DNA from: Calamus simplicifolius | Lineage: Eukaryota > Streptophyta > Magnoliopsida > Arecales > Arecaceae | Assembly: GCA_900491605.1 (NCBI GenBank) | Contig: UESW01004574.1 | Location: 469,392 to 533,391 of the forward strand | Length of the DNA stretch: 64,000 nucleotides | Reading direction: 5' to 3' | Shown: one piece after another, positions 23,640 through 36,800 of the stretch | Position numbering within the stretch: the first letter of the stretch is position 1 | Layout: each line of letters opens with the position of its first letter | Notes under the pieces: generated by a model | Databases searched by the model: none | Seen by the model: only the letters and a program-made list of their open reading frames with translations | Told to the model about the DNA's origin: nothing | Made by a program: the position numbers and the translations under genes

Positions 23640-24235
23640 AATAATGACAAAACATTCCATCATTATTTCGTTACAAACCAGGTTTAGTAACGGACTAGTG
23701 ACAAAAATTTTGTCGTTACAATTTTTGCCATTGCTAATTTTAGTGACGAAAAGAGCGTTCATCACAAAATAATAGCAACGGATTTGTGACATAATATTCT
23801 GTCAAAATTTTGTGATGGAACATATTTTTGTCACTAAATAATAGTTATGAAAAGAGACTATGTCTGTCACTAAATTATGATGGATTAGTGACGAACTATC
23901 CATCACTTATTATTCCGTCACTATTACGTCACAAATATTTTCATCACTATTCCATCATAATTTAGAGACAAATTATTGATGAAAATTTAGTCACTAAAAC
24001 TTTCGTCACTAGTCCATCACAAATATTTCATTATAGTTTAGTGATAGATTATTGACAGAATACGTGTCACTAATAGTTCCTTCACTATGCCATCATAGTT
24101 TGTTGACGGATTAATGACGAAAGAATCTATTAGTCATCTGTCATTGTTCCATCACTAATCAATCACTAATATTTTCGTCGCCAATCCGTCACTATTATTT
24201 CTGTCAGAAATTCATTACTAATCAATTATTAATCT
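23640..24235. repeat. CACTA subterminal repeats, left
   Basis: Dense degenerate copies of TAGTGACGAA / TTCGTCACTA in both orientations. In En/Spm elements such arrays bind the TNPA protein. Confidence 0.85.
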
Positions 24236-24398
24236 AATAAAATTTCATCAAATTTTTATTCTTATAAAAATTATTTATAATTACAATATATTTAATGCAT
24301 TCTAATAAATTTATTGATGAAAATTCAAATTCAAGAATGACAAATGTATTTCATAAAATAAAATAAATATATCTGCATACATCAACAACACTAAAGTT

Positions 24399-25959
24399 TT
24401 ATATATCAAACATTAAACTATTAAGTTTAAGATGCAAAAGATCTTGAATTCCTGATCCATGGAACTCTCGTACAAACTCCATCCACTCCATGAAGTACCT
24501 TATCTGCTCCTCCATCTGATGTAGACGCTCTATTTGTGCATTCAACTCAGCAATTTTTCTATCATCTCTGCTTGCTTCTCTGCGAGCTCTTGTTGCACAA
24601 GCTCCTTAACTTGAGCTGCTACTGCAACAACATATGCTGAATATGAGGTCCTGCTGCTCTAAAATGAAGCAGGATAGAAAGATACTACCTATGAGCCAAG
24701 ACCATGTATACACTTCTTCTTTTCTCCACCTGCAACCTCGAAGTAAAGAGCGTCAATGTCAATTAGTAAAGGTTCTGAACCCTCATCCAAAGGCTGAGAT
24801 GCAGAAGACACCAACTCCTCCATGCGATCCCATAATAAAATAAATTATTTAAGTTAAATTAAGACTTTGCAATTTAAAAATTATAAATACAATAAAAATT
24901 AATAGAAATAGAAGATAAACATACATTCATTTGCTTTGACCTCGTATCTACAAAAGTTCCATCTTTCTTCGTGTGCACTTTCTTAAATAGCTCCCAACTA
25001 TTGGGCCAACGTTTTAACTCTTCAACCTACAACAATAATAAGTTAGTAATTACATGTTTAGATGATTACAAATGAAAACAAGTACAATTTAAACCATTAA
25101 ATCAAATATATTGATACTTTATCATTTTTAAAGAATGCTCCATCATAGATCGAGATCCACATGTATGCTTAGTCATATCGGTACCTGGACCACCTGTTTC
25201 AGTTATATGACTGTTTAGCTTTATTAGCTTTATCTTTTCAATCTAGACTGCTCCAAAGTTGTTGCCAAGTATCCCAATTTTCTTGAGTCAGACAGCCCAG
25301 CTTGCCATTCTTAGAATGCCTCCAACTATAAATATGCTTGGTATACTGCATTTTAACATTTTGCCACCAAGAGCTCTTAATAGCCTCGTCATCTAAAGGG
25401 TCCCAAGTGTACATCTTCTGCAATAATTATAAGTTATGAGCACAACAAAAGTGTTAATTATAGAATATAACTTAAAATCTAAACATATAATTATAAAATT
25501 ATTTTTTAATTTATTTGTCTTATAATAATAAATATATTAAATATTACAACCTTAAACTCCTAATAAAATTTCCTAAGAACTGGTGAGATATGCTTCCCAC
25601 TATATGTGGTTGCTTCTTGTCTTTCATCAAATTTTGAAGCCATGTAAGTTGATATTGCTTAACCTAAAGGAAATGAACTAACACCGATGGGAATTAACCT
25701 GAAAAAACCAATGGTACGGACAGAAATAGATACTCTAACTTGGAAACAACAAAGTCGTACACGCACAACAGACAAATATACATAAGATAAAATTAAAGAG
25801 AGAAATTCTTTACTTATTATCTTCGACTCTAATTAATATCCTGCTACTAGGATTTGTGGATGATGTTGCAGAAGGTGCTGTGACTGCAGCATATGTTGGA
25901 GATGGTACTGTGAGGACATTCTCACCATGTCCACTAGAACTAGATGGTAAGCTGCTCAT
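24399..25959 (-). pseudogene. CACTA accessory gene, Transposase_24 (Ptta/En/Spm) type
   Basis: Segments in order on the minus strand follow. The putative start is at 25959 (MSSLPSSSSGHGENV ... SSRILIRVEDNK). Next is 25620-25560 (GKHISPVLRKFY). The core is 25423-25238 (SSWWQNVKMQYTKHIYSWR, LTQENWDTWQQLWSS), then a frame change and HITETGGPGTDMTKHT. Then comes 25027-24930 (VEELKRWPNSWELFKKVH, DGTFVDTRSKQMN). A coiled-coil-like C-terminus reads QIERLHQMEEQIRYFMEWME, ending at 24399. These match the layout of Transposase_24 proteins, thought to be the TNPA-like DNA-binding partner. Some segment joints may be introns, but at least one frameshift (near 25245) and an internal stop near 25570 indicate decay. 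Confidence 0.75.
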
Positions 25960-26134
25960 AGCTATAAGAAAAAATAAATGAAGATTATACCAAAAATAAC
26001 AAGTGAAAATATAACATAAGACTAGTAATCATCATCATCAAATACAATAAAACATATCCATTGATGTCCACCAGTTATCATCATCATCATCAAATTGTAC
26101 ATTTGTTGCTTAAATAAAACATGAATCTAGTAAT

Positions 26135-26704
26135 CTAGTGGTCATCATCATCATCAAATTTTTGGTCTCCATCGTTGTCGGTATCATCATCATCTTCTTC
26201 TTCTTCGCTATTATTGTCTTTATCATCATTATCATCATCATCATCAAATTCTTGTTCAACATTAATGTTTTCATCATCATCTTCTTCAATTTGCAATTAA
26301 GTTTGGTTCAACAGTTTTCTCGATTTAAGTATTATCAATATCAATAAATGAACCATTCACATCATTTAGAGACTGATGTCTATTATCTATTTCTATATTA
26401 ATTCCATGTTGATCACAGACATCCTCTTGAAATGCCATCACATCAAAAGGCATACATACATTTGAGTCCGACACCTCCATAATTGACCTTGCTTTAATTT
26501 TACAATTAGCTAGCCAATCAGTAGCATTTCTCTTCAAAGTAGGATAACTTGCAAAATACACTTGTTTTGCTTGCACAACAAAAATAAATGGTTTATATCT
26601 ATTGAATACTCTTCCTCTCTTGACTTCAACAAGTTTGTATTATGGGCGAATTCTTGTACCACGATTTAAGGTTGGATCGAACCATGAGCACTTGAACAGT
26701 ACAG
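26135..26704 (-). pseudogene. CACTA TNP2-type transposase, C-terminal remnant
   Basis: The minus frame reads KCSWFDPTLNRGTRI, one in-frame stop, YKLVEVKRGRVFNRYKPF, QAKQVYFASYPTLKR, WLANCKIKARSIMEV. This is the DUF4216-type C-terminal region of plant TNP2 transposases. An acidic Asp/Glu tail follows, encoded by (ATC)n-like DNA at 26140-26290 and ending in TAG at 26135-26137. Similarity stops abruptly at about 26705, where GC-rich unrelated DNA begins, so the catalytic part has been lost. Confidence 0.78.
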
Positions 26705-27560
26705 CCGAATGTGTCGACCGCTGGCGATCGACCCAGCGGCCCTCTTCCCTCCTCCTCCCTGGCTACCTCGAGTGGTCGGGTGTGTCGGTCGCTGGCGACT
26801 GGCCCAGTGTCGGCTGCTGGCAACTGACCCAGTGCCGACTGCCACTGGCGGCCACCCCACCCCTCCTCCTCTCCTTCCTTTCTCCTTTCTTCTCCTTCCC
26901 TTTTTTCTCCTTTCTTCTCCTCTGTTTTTTGTCACTGTGCCTTCCTTGGCGATGGCATGGCTGACCGGGGAAGGCCGCTCAGACTCCACCAGACGCCTCC
27001 CCAGCACCAGTAGGAGCCAGGGCACGTGGCCTGGGCCCGACGAGCCGACGAGCATGCTGCCGGGCCCGAACCAAGCGGGAGCCATTGTCCAAGAGGGCTG
27101 CCTGACAGCCCTCTTCCCTCCCCCTCCCTAGCTGCCTCGAGCGGCCAGGTGTGTCCCCCGCCGGCGATCGGCCCAGTGCCAACCGCTGCCGACGGCCACC
27201 CCTCCACCTCTCATTCCCTTTTTTCTTTCTCCTATCATCATGCCTTCCTTGGCAGTGGCACGGCTAGCCGAGGAAGGCCGCTCGGACCCCACCGGATGCC
27301 TTTCCGGTGCCGATAGGGGCCAGGGCCGGCAATCAAGGCCTGGCGAGCCGACGGGCACGCCACCGGGTCCAAACTAAGGCGGGAGCTAGTTTGGGTCCCA
27401 ATCTGCTCTCGCCTTGGCTCCCAATCTCTTAGAGGGCCACCTAGAGTCCCTCTCCTCTCCCCTTCTCTGATCGTCTCTCTCACTCTCTTTCTCCTCAAGC
27501 TAGAGGCTTACTGGACAGCGATGGCAATGACAATGGAGCTGAAGAAGACGGTGGAAGGCC
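26705..27560. repeat. GC-rich tandem block inside the CACTA element
   Basis: Strikingly GC-rich DNA in an AT-rich neighbourhood. Two copies of a ~370-bp unit are visible, anchored by CCCTCTTCCCTCC(T/C)CCTCCCT at 26740 and 27110. A third partial copy starts near 27430. Each unit carries a pyrimidine tract followed by ATGCCTTCCTTGGC-like and GGAAGGCCGCTC motifs. Frames are open on both strands because of composition, and none resembles a known protein. It may be captured host DNA or a locally amplified element segment. Confidence 0.75.
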
Positions 27561-27654
27561 GAGATGAAAAACAATCGGCGCTGCTCACTGCATGCTATTT
27601 TTTTTTAAAGAAAGGTCATGTCACGCAATGCGCACCATGCGCATGAAAAGCAAC

Positions 27655-28620
27655 CCTTGTTAGTGATGGAAAAAAAATTCTGTCACTAATTAGTGACGAA
27701 TTCAGGTATCCATCACTAAATTAGTGATGAAAAAAAAATCGTCGCTAATTTAGTGACGGATTGCCCTTCTGTTGCTAAATTTATATTCTAATTTTTTTTA
27801 AAAAAATCATGATGAAAAAACTAATTCGTCACTAAATTAATGACGATTTTTTTTTTCGTCACTAAGTTAGTGACGAAAAAAAATAGTGACATTTTTTTTT
27901 CATCACTAATTTAGTAATGGATGACCTTGTCCATCACTAATTTAGTGACGAATCCATATATCTATCACTAATTTAGTGACTAATTACTATTCCATCACTA
28001 AATTTATGCTATAATTTTTTTAAAAAATTAGATTTGTGATGAAAAAATTAATTCGTTACTAAATTAGTGACGGACAAGGTCATTTGTCACTAAATCTAAG
28101 CATCCATCACTAATTTAGTGATGGATTACCCTTTCATCACTAAATTTTTACTTTAATTTTTTAAAAAAAATTATAACAGAAGAACCAATCCGTTACTAAA
28201 TTAGTGACCGACAAAGTCATCTGTCACTAATTTAGTGATAAATCTAGTCATCCATCACTATTTTAGTGACGAATTATCCTTCCATCACTAAATTTATATA
28301 TTTTTTAAAAAAAATCATGACAAAAAAGTTCATTCGTCACTAAATTAGTGATAGACAAGATCATTCGTTGCTAATTTAGTAACGAATTGGCATTTCATTA
28401 CTAGATTTATATTATATTTTTTTAAAAAATTGACGAAAGAACCAATCTGCCACTAATTTAATGATGGATAAGTTTTTTTGTCACTAATTTAGTGATGGAT
28501 AGATTTGTTCGTCACTAATTTAGTGATGGATAGTGATTTCATCACTAATTGTAATTTTAGCCATTGTTTCGTTACTAAATCGTCGTAACTTAGCAACAAA
28601 ATTTTTTGTTACTTTTTTAT
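27655..28620. repeat. CACTA subterminal repeats, right
   Basis: Arrays of (A/C)TAATTTAGTGACGGA-like motifs in both orientations. They form about six larger units of roughly 110-215 bp, each containing a CACTAAATTTATA...TTTTTTAAAAAA block. Confidence 0.85.
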
Positions 28621-28641
28621 TATTTTCTTGTAGCAGTGACA

Positions 28642-29553
28642 TGACCATGAGAATACAGTGAAACTGTTGCGTGCATGGTTGGCAACTGGGCAACTCAGTT
28701 TTGGCTCATTATATGGCAATCACCTCAAACCGAGTTTAGCTTGTTTGTTATCTAAATGGAGCTCAAAGAAGCTTTTCATTGGCTTGCTTATGAGTGGGCT
28801 TTGAAAAATATTTAAGTTGAGAAGGACTTTATGCATAAGGCATAGTGCAGGTCGCACGCATCACATGCGGTGCAGAAAACTTTTCCATTTAAGTTTGGCT
28901 CATTTGCGACATGAGATAAAGTCGAGTGGCCGACCTTTATACTGGGCTGGACCCAAGCTATTCTTTAACATCCGGGCTGTTTGCAGCCTCCTGAGGGAAA
29001 GTTTGGGAGGCAGGAATCCAAACGATGCCCCACCTTTTACTTAGTCCTACGGTAATTAACAACCTTTTTTTTTTATTAAATGGATCTACTTTGGTTCAGC
29101 TCTTGCTTCTTTTCAGATTATAAAGAAGAGAAAGCACCAAAAAGATAAGCCAGCATTTGTCGATGTGATGATGTAAGTTGAAAGGGGGTCTTCTTTTTCC
29201 CTTTTTTTTTTTCTTTTTTATATTTGGTTGATCAACCAATAGCAGTGTGCTTGTATGTTTGATATGTATGCACCACCGTCCCGTGGATCCCCGATTTAAC
29301 ATGCACTCCACCTCTTGGCGATCAATTTCAATTGTCGTATGGCTCCATGATCTGGTCTTAGCAGGTGGTAAGGCTGCAGGAAACGCCCGGGCCTCCGTTT
29401 ATGATGATCAAGGGTAGGAAGAGCTTGGCCTCCCATGCAAACAGGCTCCACATTACGAGTCCTGCAAATTAGGCCAATACCCGTCACATAAGTGAGAAAA
29501 TGGTCGAATCAACTTCAGTTCACAGGCATTTATCCTGCCTCTTACAAAAACTA
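28642..29553. other. Intergenic, nothing recognised
   Basis: No clear continuation of the MULE transposase was found on the far side of the CACTA insertion. The minus-strand open frames at 29096-29487 lack family resemblance. Confidence 0.45.
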
Positions 29554-29556
29554 TTA

Positions 29557-29946
29557 GGTAGTATTTGAAATAGGGGATAAGAGAGGATATCCCCTGAATA
29601 TTCCTTCTTATTCCCAAAAATCATAACTATAAGGGATAGCTGGGAATAAAGTTAACCAAAGGGATATCCCATGGTTAAATCCCATGGTTAACCATGGGAT
29701 ATCCCCTCAACTTATTCCCTAGAAAATACAGGAATAGCTGATTATTCCTTCAAATAAGAGTAAAAAAAAGTTATCCTATGAATTTACTTTTTGGATTTGA
29801 TATGATCAATGGGATAGCCAAGAAATATCCCTAGGGATTTGATATGATCAATGGGATAGCAAAGGAATACCCCTAGAGATAGCTCGAGGACAAACTCTAT
29901 CCCGTACACTTATCCATGGATAATATTTTTTCTATCAAACACTACC
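29557..29946 (+). mobile_element. PIF/Harbinger-like (Tourist-type) MITE, copy 1
   Basis: Terminal repeats GGTAGTATTTGA and TCAAACACTACC are flanked by TTA on both sides (29554-29556 and 29947-29949), matching the TWA target of PIF/Harbinger elements. The interior is rich in GGGATATCCC-type palindromes. It is non-coding, 390 bp long, and 0.94 kb past the PGI1 stop codon. A second copy in opposite orientation is at 50608-51209. Confidence 0.88.
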
Positions 29947-29949
29947 TTA

Positions 29950-30886
29950 GTTTAGTTCCAGCCATCTTTTATTTATGTTAAGCGGTAACGTTAGCGTCTT
30001 TCTTGTACACAGAAATGAAAACTTGGGCGTTCCGTGCATATCAGCTATCATGAATTTCTTCGATTTTCGGCTTTGATTTCTTATGAACCTTTCTACAGCT
30101 TTATCATGAAATATTTCCAAGAGCATTATAGGATACCACCAGGCATCATTGTTGGACCTTGGCCTAATCATTGATTTGGATCCCACTTAACGAACTTCAT
30201 TGAGGAAGGAATTTCACATCCTTGAGCACTCGGATACATCGACCTAAAACAAATTGCTAAACCACCAACATATCTCCGACTAACATGGCAACAAAAATTA
30301 TCCAGACGTTTAGCAACCCAAAAAAAATGCACACGTCGGATTGGACGCAGCACTCTTCGCAACTCCTTTAGATAATGAGATGGATAACAATTGGGCGTGT
30401 GTTTTCTTACTTCACGCTAGCGTCGAACACACTAATATAACTGCAAAGTAACGTTTCACACAGATAAAGAACTATATTTCATATGGTGCGAGAGATTTGC
30501 CAGAACCCATCCCTTGTGTATCATGGCGAAATGCAGAAACACAAGAGTTGCAGCTCAGGCAATCACATAGCAGTAGACAGTTTAAATGAATAAAAAAAGC
30601 ATGGCCTTACCACATACTGTAGCCACATCTTATAAGAAGTCAAGATGTAACTTTATTGTCAAGGAACTAAAGCAACCTTGAATAAAACCCTTGTTTCTAA
30701 AAAATAAATTATTTTGTTGAGTTGCACACACGGTGAAACTAACCCAGAATCTGCAAGTGATACAACACAAAACCAGTTTCAAATTTTACTTTCCACTGTT
30801 CCCCGATGTATCACTATGGTATTTATTTTATTCAATCAAAGAACCTTTCCTTACCTCAGACGTTAAAAATGCATGAACAGTAAAGC
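29950..30886. other. Downstream flank and 3' UTR of PGI1
   Basis: This holds the unannotated 3' UTR of PGI1. AATAAA-like signals on the minus strand lie around 30821-30834, about 55-65 bp past the stop. The minus-strand open frames at 29947-30362 are not recognised. Confidence 0.45.
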
Positions 30887-33800
30887 TTATGCATACAACT
30901 CATCTAAATTGCACTCTCCAAGATAAACTTTGATGCTTCGAGGTGAACCACAGCTGCCTTCAGCTATGAGAGCTCTGTCATTTGCAGCCATATGTGCGAT
31001 TATCTTGTATATCATTTCAATCTGGCAACCAAAAGAGAGCAAGAGATTGTGAAAGATGAAAGTGCCTTCATATGAACCAGTATGCAATGCTTCAACGGAC
31101 AATGCTCACATCTGCAGTGAAGTGAAACCTCAAGTTGCATGAACTATTCTATTACCGGACATTGTTTGAACATTTTGGATTCTACCACAATCAATTAGGT
31201 GATTGGCATTCATGGTTATAGCTTGACACTCTGAATAGCAAATCATATGCATTTTGCTTATCAAGGCACCATTCTATTCTGGTGGGCATATCGTGGTCTC
31301 GCTTCCTTGTTGCTCCCACCCACCACACGCATGTGCATCCATGTGGAAAGGAAAGATTACAAGAAAGTCAGCCTATGTTTTTCTATAACTGGGGAAAAGA
31401 CCAGTTCCCAGCATCCCCAAATCCAATACCTAGACCTTTATAATACACATTTGGTCCAAATGTTGGAACCAAATCCTAGACATCCATTATTTGGTCCAGG
31501 TTGGTGAGAATTGTGACTCCACACTGTATGAGAGAGGGTCAGGCTGGGGAGAAGTTGTTAAAATTTCTACCAAACAGATATCCGCACTCTCTCATTAATA
31601 TGCAGGTCCAGGCCTGAACCTGGTTAGGTCAGCATCTGCATGTTTACATGACAGCCCGTGGTAGGGGAGGAAAGAGCACTATATAACATCCAATTTATAA
31701 TCTAAAATATATAACTAGTGTTGCATTCTGGCTTCATTTTGTTGTGAAATTGCAATATTTTAAAATTGTTTTAAGCTTATGTCTCGTACTCTTAACGCTA
31801 ACATTATATATGGCAAAATAATTGTGTTGTGAATGTAAAGCATATTATGGCAGTCCGAATATATGTGCATTTCGTCATTCTGAAATCAGCCACCAAAGTT
31901 TAATTGGTTCCCCTGCTGTTCACCCAACCATCTAGTTAGGCCCTATCCATGGGTTGCATAGACGGCAGGTTCCAAAACAGCTCCTTTTGGTCCTAGACAG
32001 GTCAGTTCGGGACAACCTTTTGAATGGGTCAACTATTACATGGTCGTATAAGCCAGGATATTAGGTAGGCATATGAGCATATCACAAATTCCACTTCAGA
32101 ATTGATGCCCAAACACTTTAATTAGTTACTTCTTCATGTTTCATCAAATTTTCCTTATTAATCAATTGATTTCAACTATCTATTAATTATATCCGATTTG
32201 GTAGAGTTCGGGGATTTAGTTCTTCCATGAGTATAGGCAATTCTGGGTCAATAGATCCTAATAAATGTGAATATTTTGTCCACCTTTTAATTTCATTGAT
32301 TTCTCTTGGTCAGTTTATAACAAACTGGTAATTTATACTAGCGTTGAGCATATGTGATGCACATAAGAGGAATTATGGATACTTTTGCTTTCCCATTTTC
32401 TATCACCTATGTAACTTGATAACTGCAATCCTTCTTTTGAGAGGTTCACCTCTCATCTCTCCCATAGACTAATAACTATAGCAATTATCCAAGTGAAGAA
32501 GGGCAAAATGAACATCCAAGTGAAGGGGCTTGCTTCTTTTAGTAGAGTAGATGTTGTGTGAAACTGATTATCCAGATATCTACCTACATGCCTCACACAT
32601 GATTACAGCCGTCCACAGCCTCATAACATCAATGTCCAAGCATGGCCAGGTGCTAGGCTTTCACAAAATATACTAATATAGGTACATATTTTTAATCTAA
32701 CCAGCTTACGCAACCATCAAATGCTAGTCTCCTTGCTGTCAACATTATGTGACCACCTTTCAGATGATGAAATGCATGTGCCAGTATTTATTAACCCATA
32801 GAATCCTTTTTCAAATATCTTATTGAGATCCGATAATAAAAAACCCAGTACCAATATTCAACATGAAATGTAGCATATCAAATATAGTCTTAAAGCAAAA
32901 CATTACCTGTTCAGGTGCATGGCAGCGATCTGCAATTTCATCAAGCGTCAAAGGCTCGACAGGCTCTTTACAGCTGAAAGAGAACAAAAATCATGTCATG
33001 TGCAAACATCAACTATAGATCATTTTGTGATGCAAGGCTGCAAAAGGGAAACACAAGAAGAAAGCACCCAGATACATTCTAGAATTTCAGAAACTTCACT
33101 GAGAGAAAAGTACTTAGTCTATGATTTCATCAATTCATGGGCTATCTGTGACTGTATAAATGCAACTAGTTTTTCAAATCATTTCACAGGGTTTTCTAAG
33201 GTGCCACCCAGCAGCAATAATCTGAGTTGTCCAAAGGAAAACACATCCTTACATGGCCTTCTCAGCGTGCAAATTGAGTGGCGTACGATGTGAACTTGTG
33301 ATTAAAATGTTCTTCAGCTATGCTGTGACAGAGTTGGTTCCATAAATGATGACTCAAAAAGACATTCCATCAAAATCAAGTAGTAGAATAAGGGAGTGTG
33401 TTATTGCACAAAATCCTCTAAGATAAACTATATGAAGGAAAGCTTAGCATTCATTAATTAATAGAAAAAAGTTGCATTTAACCCCTTAACAAATTTTTAT
33501 TTTGCCTAATGGAGAAGAAAATTTTCAACATCCAACTTTATAACTAACTTTGAGACTTGTAATTTTATCTCCAGTAATCTTTAGACATAACTTGTTGCTC
33601 TAGAAAAAAGATCGCAGGGTTATCCCAATATTGTCATACATACAGACATGCTCTTAATATGAGTTTAACTTTCATGGCACGGAGAACTGCATATGAATTA
33701 TATTGTAAGCTGCTTCTGATGACAAGTGAAATCAACATAAAATATTAAACAGAAGATGAATACCTGGCCTCATTTAGCACAGCCAGAACCCTCTTTTGAA

Positions 33801-36800
33801 GAGCTAATACTTCTGCTGCTGCCTTTTTCCCAGCTTCTACACCTGCAATCAATGCCAAAATTAAGGGAGGTCAGCATCCTCGCTGAAGTAGAATTATTCA
33901 TAAAGCGAGCAAAAAGAAACAGTATTGCACATACCAGGCTGATGGTAGGCATTGATATTAACCAGAGATGCGTAAATCCCAACAGCCCGTTCATAAAGTG
34001 CAATCAATGCTCCTACAGATCTAGGATTCACTTCTTGCACTGTTACTGTGATGGACTCACGTTCATTTGTATAAAGGGCTGAGCGGGTTCCCTGTGCAGG
34101 AGCACAAAGAAGAGTTGGTGAAATATAAAATTTAACTATCTAGAAATTATTATACATGATTTATTAGACATTTTATCTAACATCACAGGTCTTGAAAAGA
34201 GTTATACCACAAAATGAATACATAAATTAAAGCATCGCCAAAATGATGACCATGCTCCATAAGTATACTTCAGGATTGTACCACAAACTTTTCATAATTC
34301 CAGCAACGTTATGCAATAAACCTTTTCAAGCTTTCAAGAAGATCTAGAAAAGCAAATCTTTGATCCATATGATCTCACTAGTCACTACTGCACTAATTAA
34401 GATTTACAATTACATATAAAAAACAAAGCATGTAACTGGCCCTAACAGGACCTAGCAAAACACTCAAGTACATCAACCAGACCACAGCCATCCTCTTTAG
34501 GACATCCAAAACAACATCACACTTTGGCACGCCAAAACTCTGTCAAAACAAACTTAATGACCCAAACTAAGGCCCCAAGCTATTTTAAGAAAGCAATCAT
34601 CGCCGCTATGTCACTTGCTCTGATGTTGCCACAGCTTTTATTGCAATCAATATTGGCCAATATGGCTACCAAAGAAAAATGTTTTGGGGCTACTTACCTA
34701 TGCATCAACTTATCCTAGTTTAAATAGTTTTATTAAACCAAAAAGTTTCTTACATGCATGGTTGCTACCAACCAAATTGCTTGATTTTGATGAATGTTTT
34801 CTACGATATATTAATTTCAGTTAATAAGGTCAAGTACTAATTTGGATGGCAATTCAGAGTCAATGTTTGCTACATGAATTATGTCTTGAGAGTGTAAAAG
34901 CGATAACCAATGTGTGTATCTGTTGCAGGAAGGAGAAGCAGGAGAAAGAGGTCCAGGGGGGAGGGGGAGGGGAAGGTGAAGAGTTGGGGGCCTATTTTAC
35001 TTTCTTTTCCAACATCATTTCTCTGGGATATATTTTCCTCTCTCCAACTGCAAGGTTACCTGCCAATTTGCCTTGTGAATTTCATAATTGCCCATCTCTC
35101 TAGCCCACAAATGTCTAGCCAGGAATCTTGCACCTTTGATGTCAGGATGAGAGAATAATAAATGCTCTCATATTTTAATAGATAATACCTCAATCCATAA
35201 AGCTGATCCCAGGGGGCGCAATAAGGTTTGTTGATTAATATTATCAAGAATAAAAGTATTGGAATCAAACAACATAGTGATCATTGCTCAAAGCAACATC
35301 ACCTATGCACAGAGTTTCTAAAGGAATACAAATATCTTTACAAAATTAGAAAATCAGGAAGCCATAGAGTTAGGGCAATTAATGATAAAATTTTGAAAAC
35401 ATACGTAAAGCTTGGTAGCATACCTACCAAGGTTTTAAAAACCAGTACTTGAGGACGTACCAGTTTTCTGAAAATTGATACAATACCAGGTACTGTCACA
35501 TTATACAAAACTCCATCTCATACCAACACATTGTACTGGTATCAGATTTCAGCTGGAACAGTACAGTCCACTTGAACCATCCTCTTCTACCGGCTTCTAT
35601 AACCTCAATACGCACAAAGGCCTCAGATATTGACATCAAACAGCAAATTACAATGCAAATTTGACATAATGCAACAAACACAACTGGGAAAATATGCCAT
35701 GACGCTAGTGTCAAATAAATATTGAATCATAGCAACAGTCAAACTCTGTTGTCTGAACATTTTGTCAGTTAATTGCAAATCTGACTCTACCAAAAGAAAG
35801 TCTAATGCACATATTAGCACTTGTGATGAGGACAGAAGGAGAACCCAGTTCTAATTTAAATACTTTTTTGCAGAAAAAATGCAAGAGAAGATTCAAATGC
35901 ATTATAATCTTAAATCACATGTGTACAACCTATTCAATATAGTAGTAGCTCTAATTGCCCGCCACTGCTATTTAATATGGTTAGCAATTTGACAATCTAA
36001 ATGATATCTCAAAATCTGGTATCTTGATATTCTAATATCAAGGGACAGTTTTTACATTTGACCATGCACACATTGCCAATCTGGTAGCAAGTTTGACCGG
36101 CCTATGGATATAACCCACTTAAAACAACTTTCATGGACAATTAAACACTAATATAACTCATTTATAAAAGCAGGCTGGAAGCACATCAAATGCACATGAC
36201 ATCAGATAAGAAAAGCACAAAATTGACCAAAAGGGCCATGACCCACCATAGAGACAGCTTTATATCTCACTGCCAAAGCCAACATCCCATTTGGAAAACC
36301 AAATGCTTTGCTTCCAAATTGAATAGCTCTTATTTAATAGACACATGAAAGAGAGGATTGATATTCTTGTAAGGACATGCATCGGACATGGATTATAGGT
36401 CAAATATAGACATTAACAATCAACAATATTATGGGTATCGTAAAGCCACAGGTATATCTGTTGCATGTGGTGAAAGGAGGAAGAGGGAGCACATATTGGC
36501 TTACATCTTCCAACTTCTATCCAAGTCCTGATCACAAATCTTCATCTCAGTGGCCAAGTTGATCTGCTCACCCACTCCCATATCCATGTTTATCCTTATC
36601 ATGGTAAAGCCCTCATCTTGCAGATGTGCCCATGACTTTCCTCTCATCAGTGAGTAAACATATGGTAACAAAGTTAGAATAAATCCAATCCTGAATTTGA
36701 ACAGCAGGACAAAATTGAGTTTTATTTTTAAAAAGCCATTCTAAATAAAAGTAGCATTTATGGAGACAGTCCTCCCACTTCACCTCCTTTTCAGGCAACT

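Larger units (their letters stand above)
23621..28638 (-). mobile_element. CACTA (En/Spm) transposon, non-autonomous
   Basis: The termini are CACTACAAGAAAA at 23621 and, inverted, TTTTCTTGTAGCAGTG at 28623-28638, with ACA duplications. It is 5018 bp long. Both subterminal regions are packed with short direct and inverted TTAGTGACGGA-like motifs. Inside, on the minus strand, are a truncated TNP2-type gene tail (26135-26704) and, downstream of it, a Transposase_24 gene (24399-25959). This is the usual En/Spm order. Between the TNP2 break and the subterminal repeats is a GC-rich tandem block. TNP2 lacks its catalytic half, so the copy could move only in trans. Confidence 0.92.

Noticed and set aside
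26020..26300. ATC/ATCATC tract as an independent microsatellite
   Set aside because: On the minus strand it encodes the Asp/Glu-rich tail of the TNP2 remnant, so it is explained by that coding sequence.
26602..27498. Overlapping open frames on both strands in the GC-rich CACTA block
   Set aside because: Low-complexity Pro/Arg/Gly products, open in many frames at once because of composition and tandem repetition. No recognisable domain.
29947..30362. Minus-strand open frames of 64 and 79 codons downstream of PGI1
   Set aside because: They read as adjacent but different frames with no recognisable domain or splice logic, and partly overlap the likely PGI1 downstream region.
35421..35600. Possible element around ACCAAGGTTTTAAAAACCAG in PGI1 intron 10
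   Set aside because: Repeated GTACTGGTA-like phrases are suggestive, but ends and duplication could not be set.
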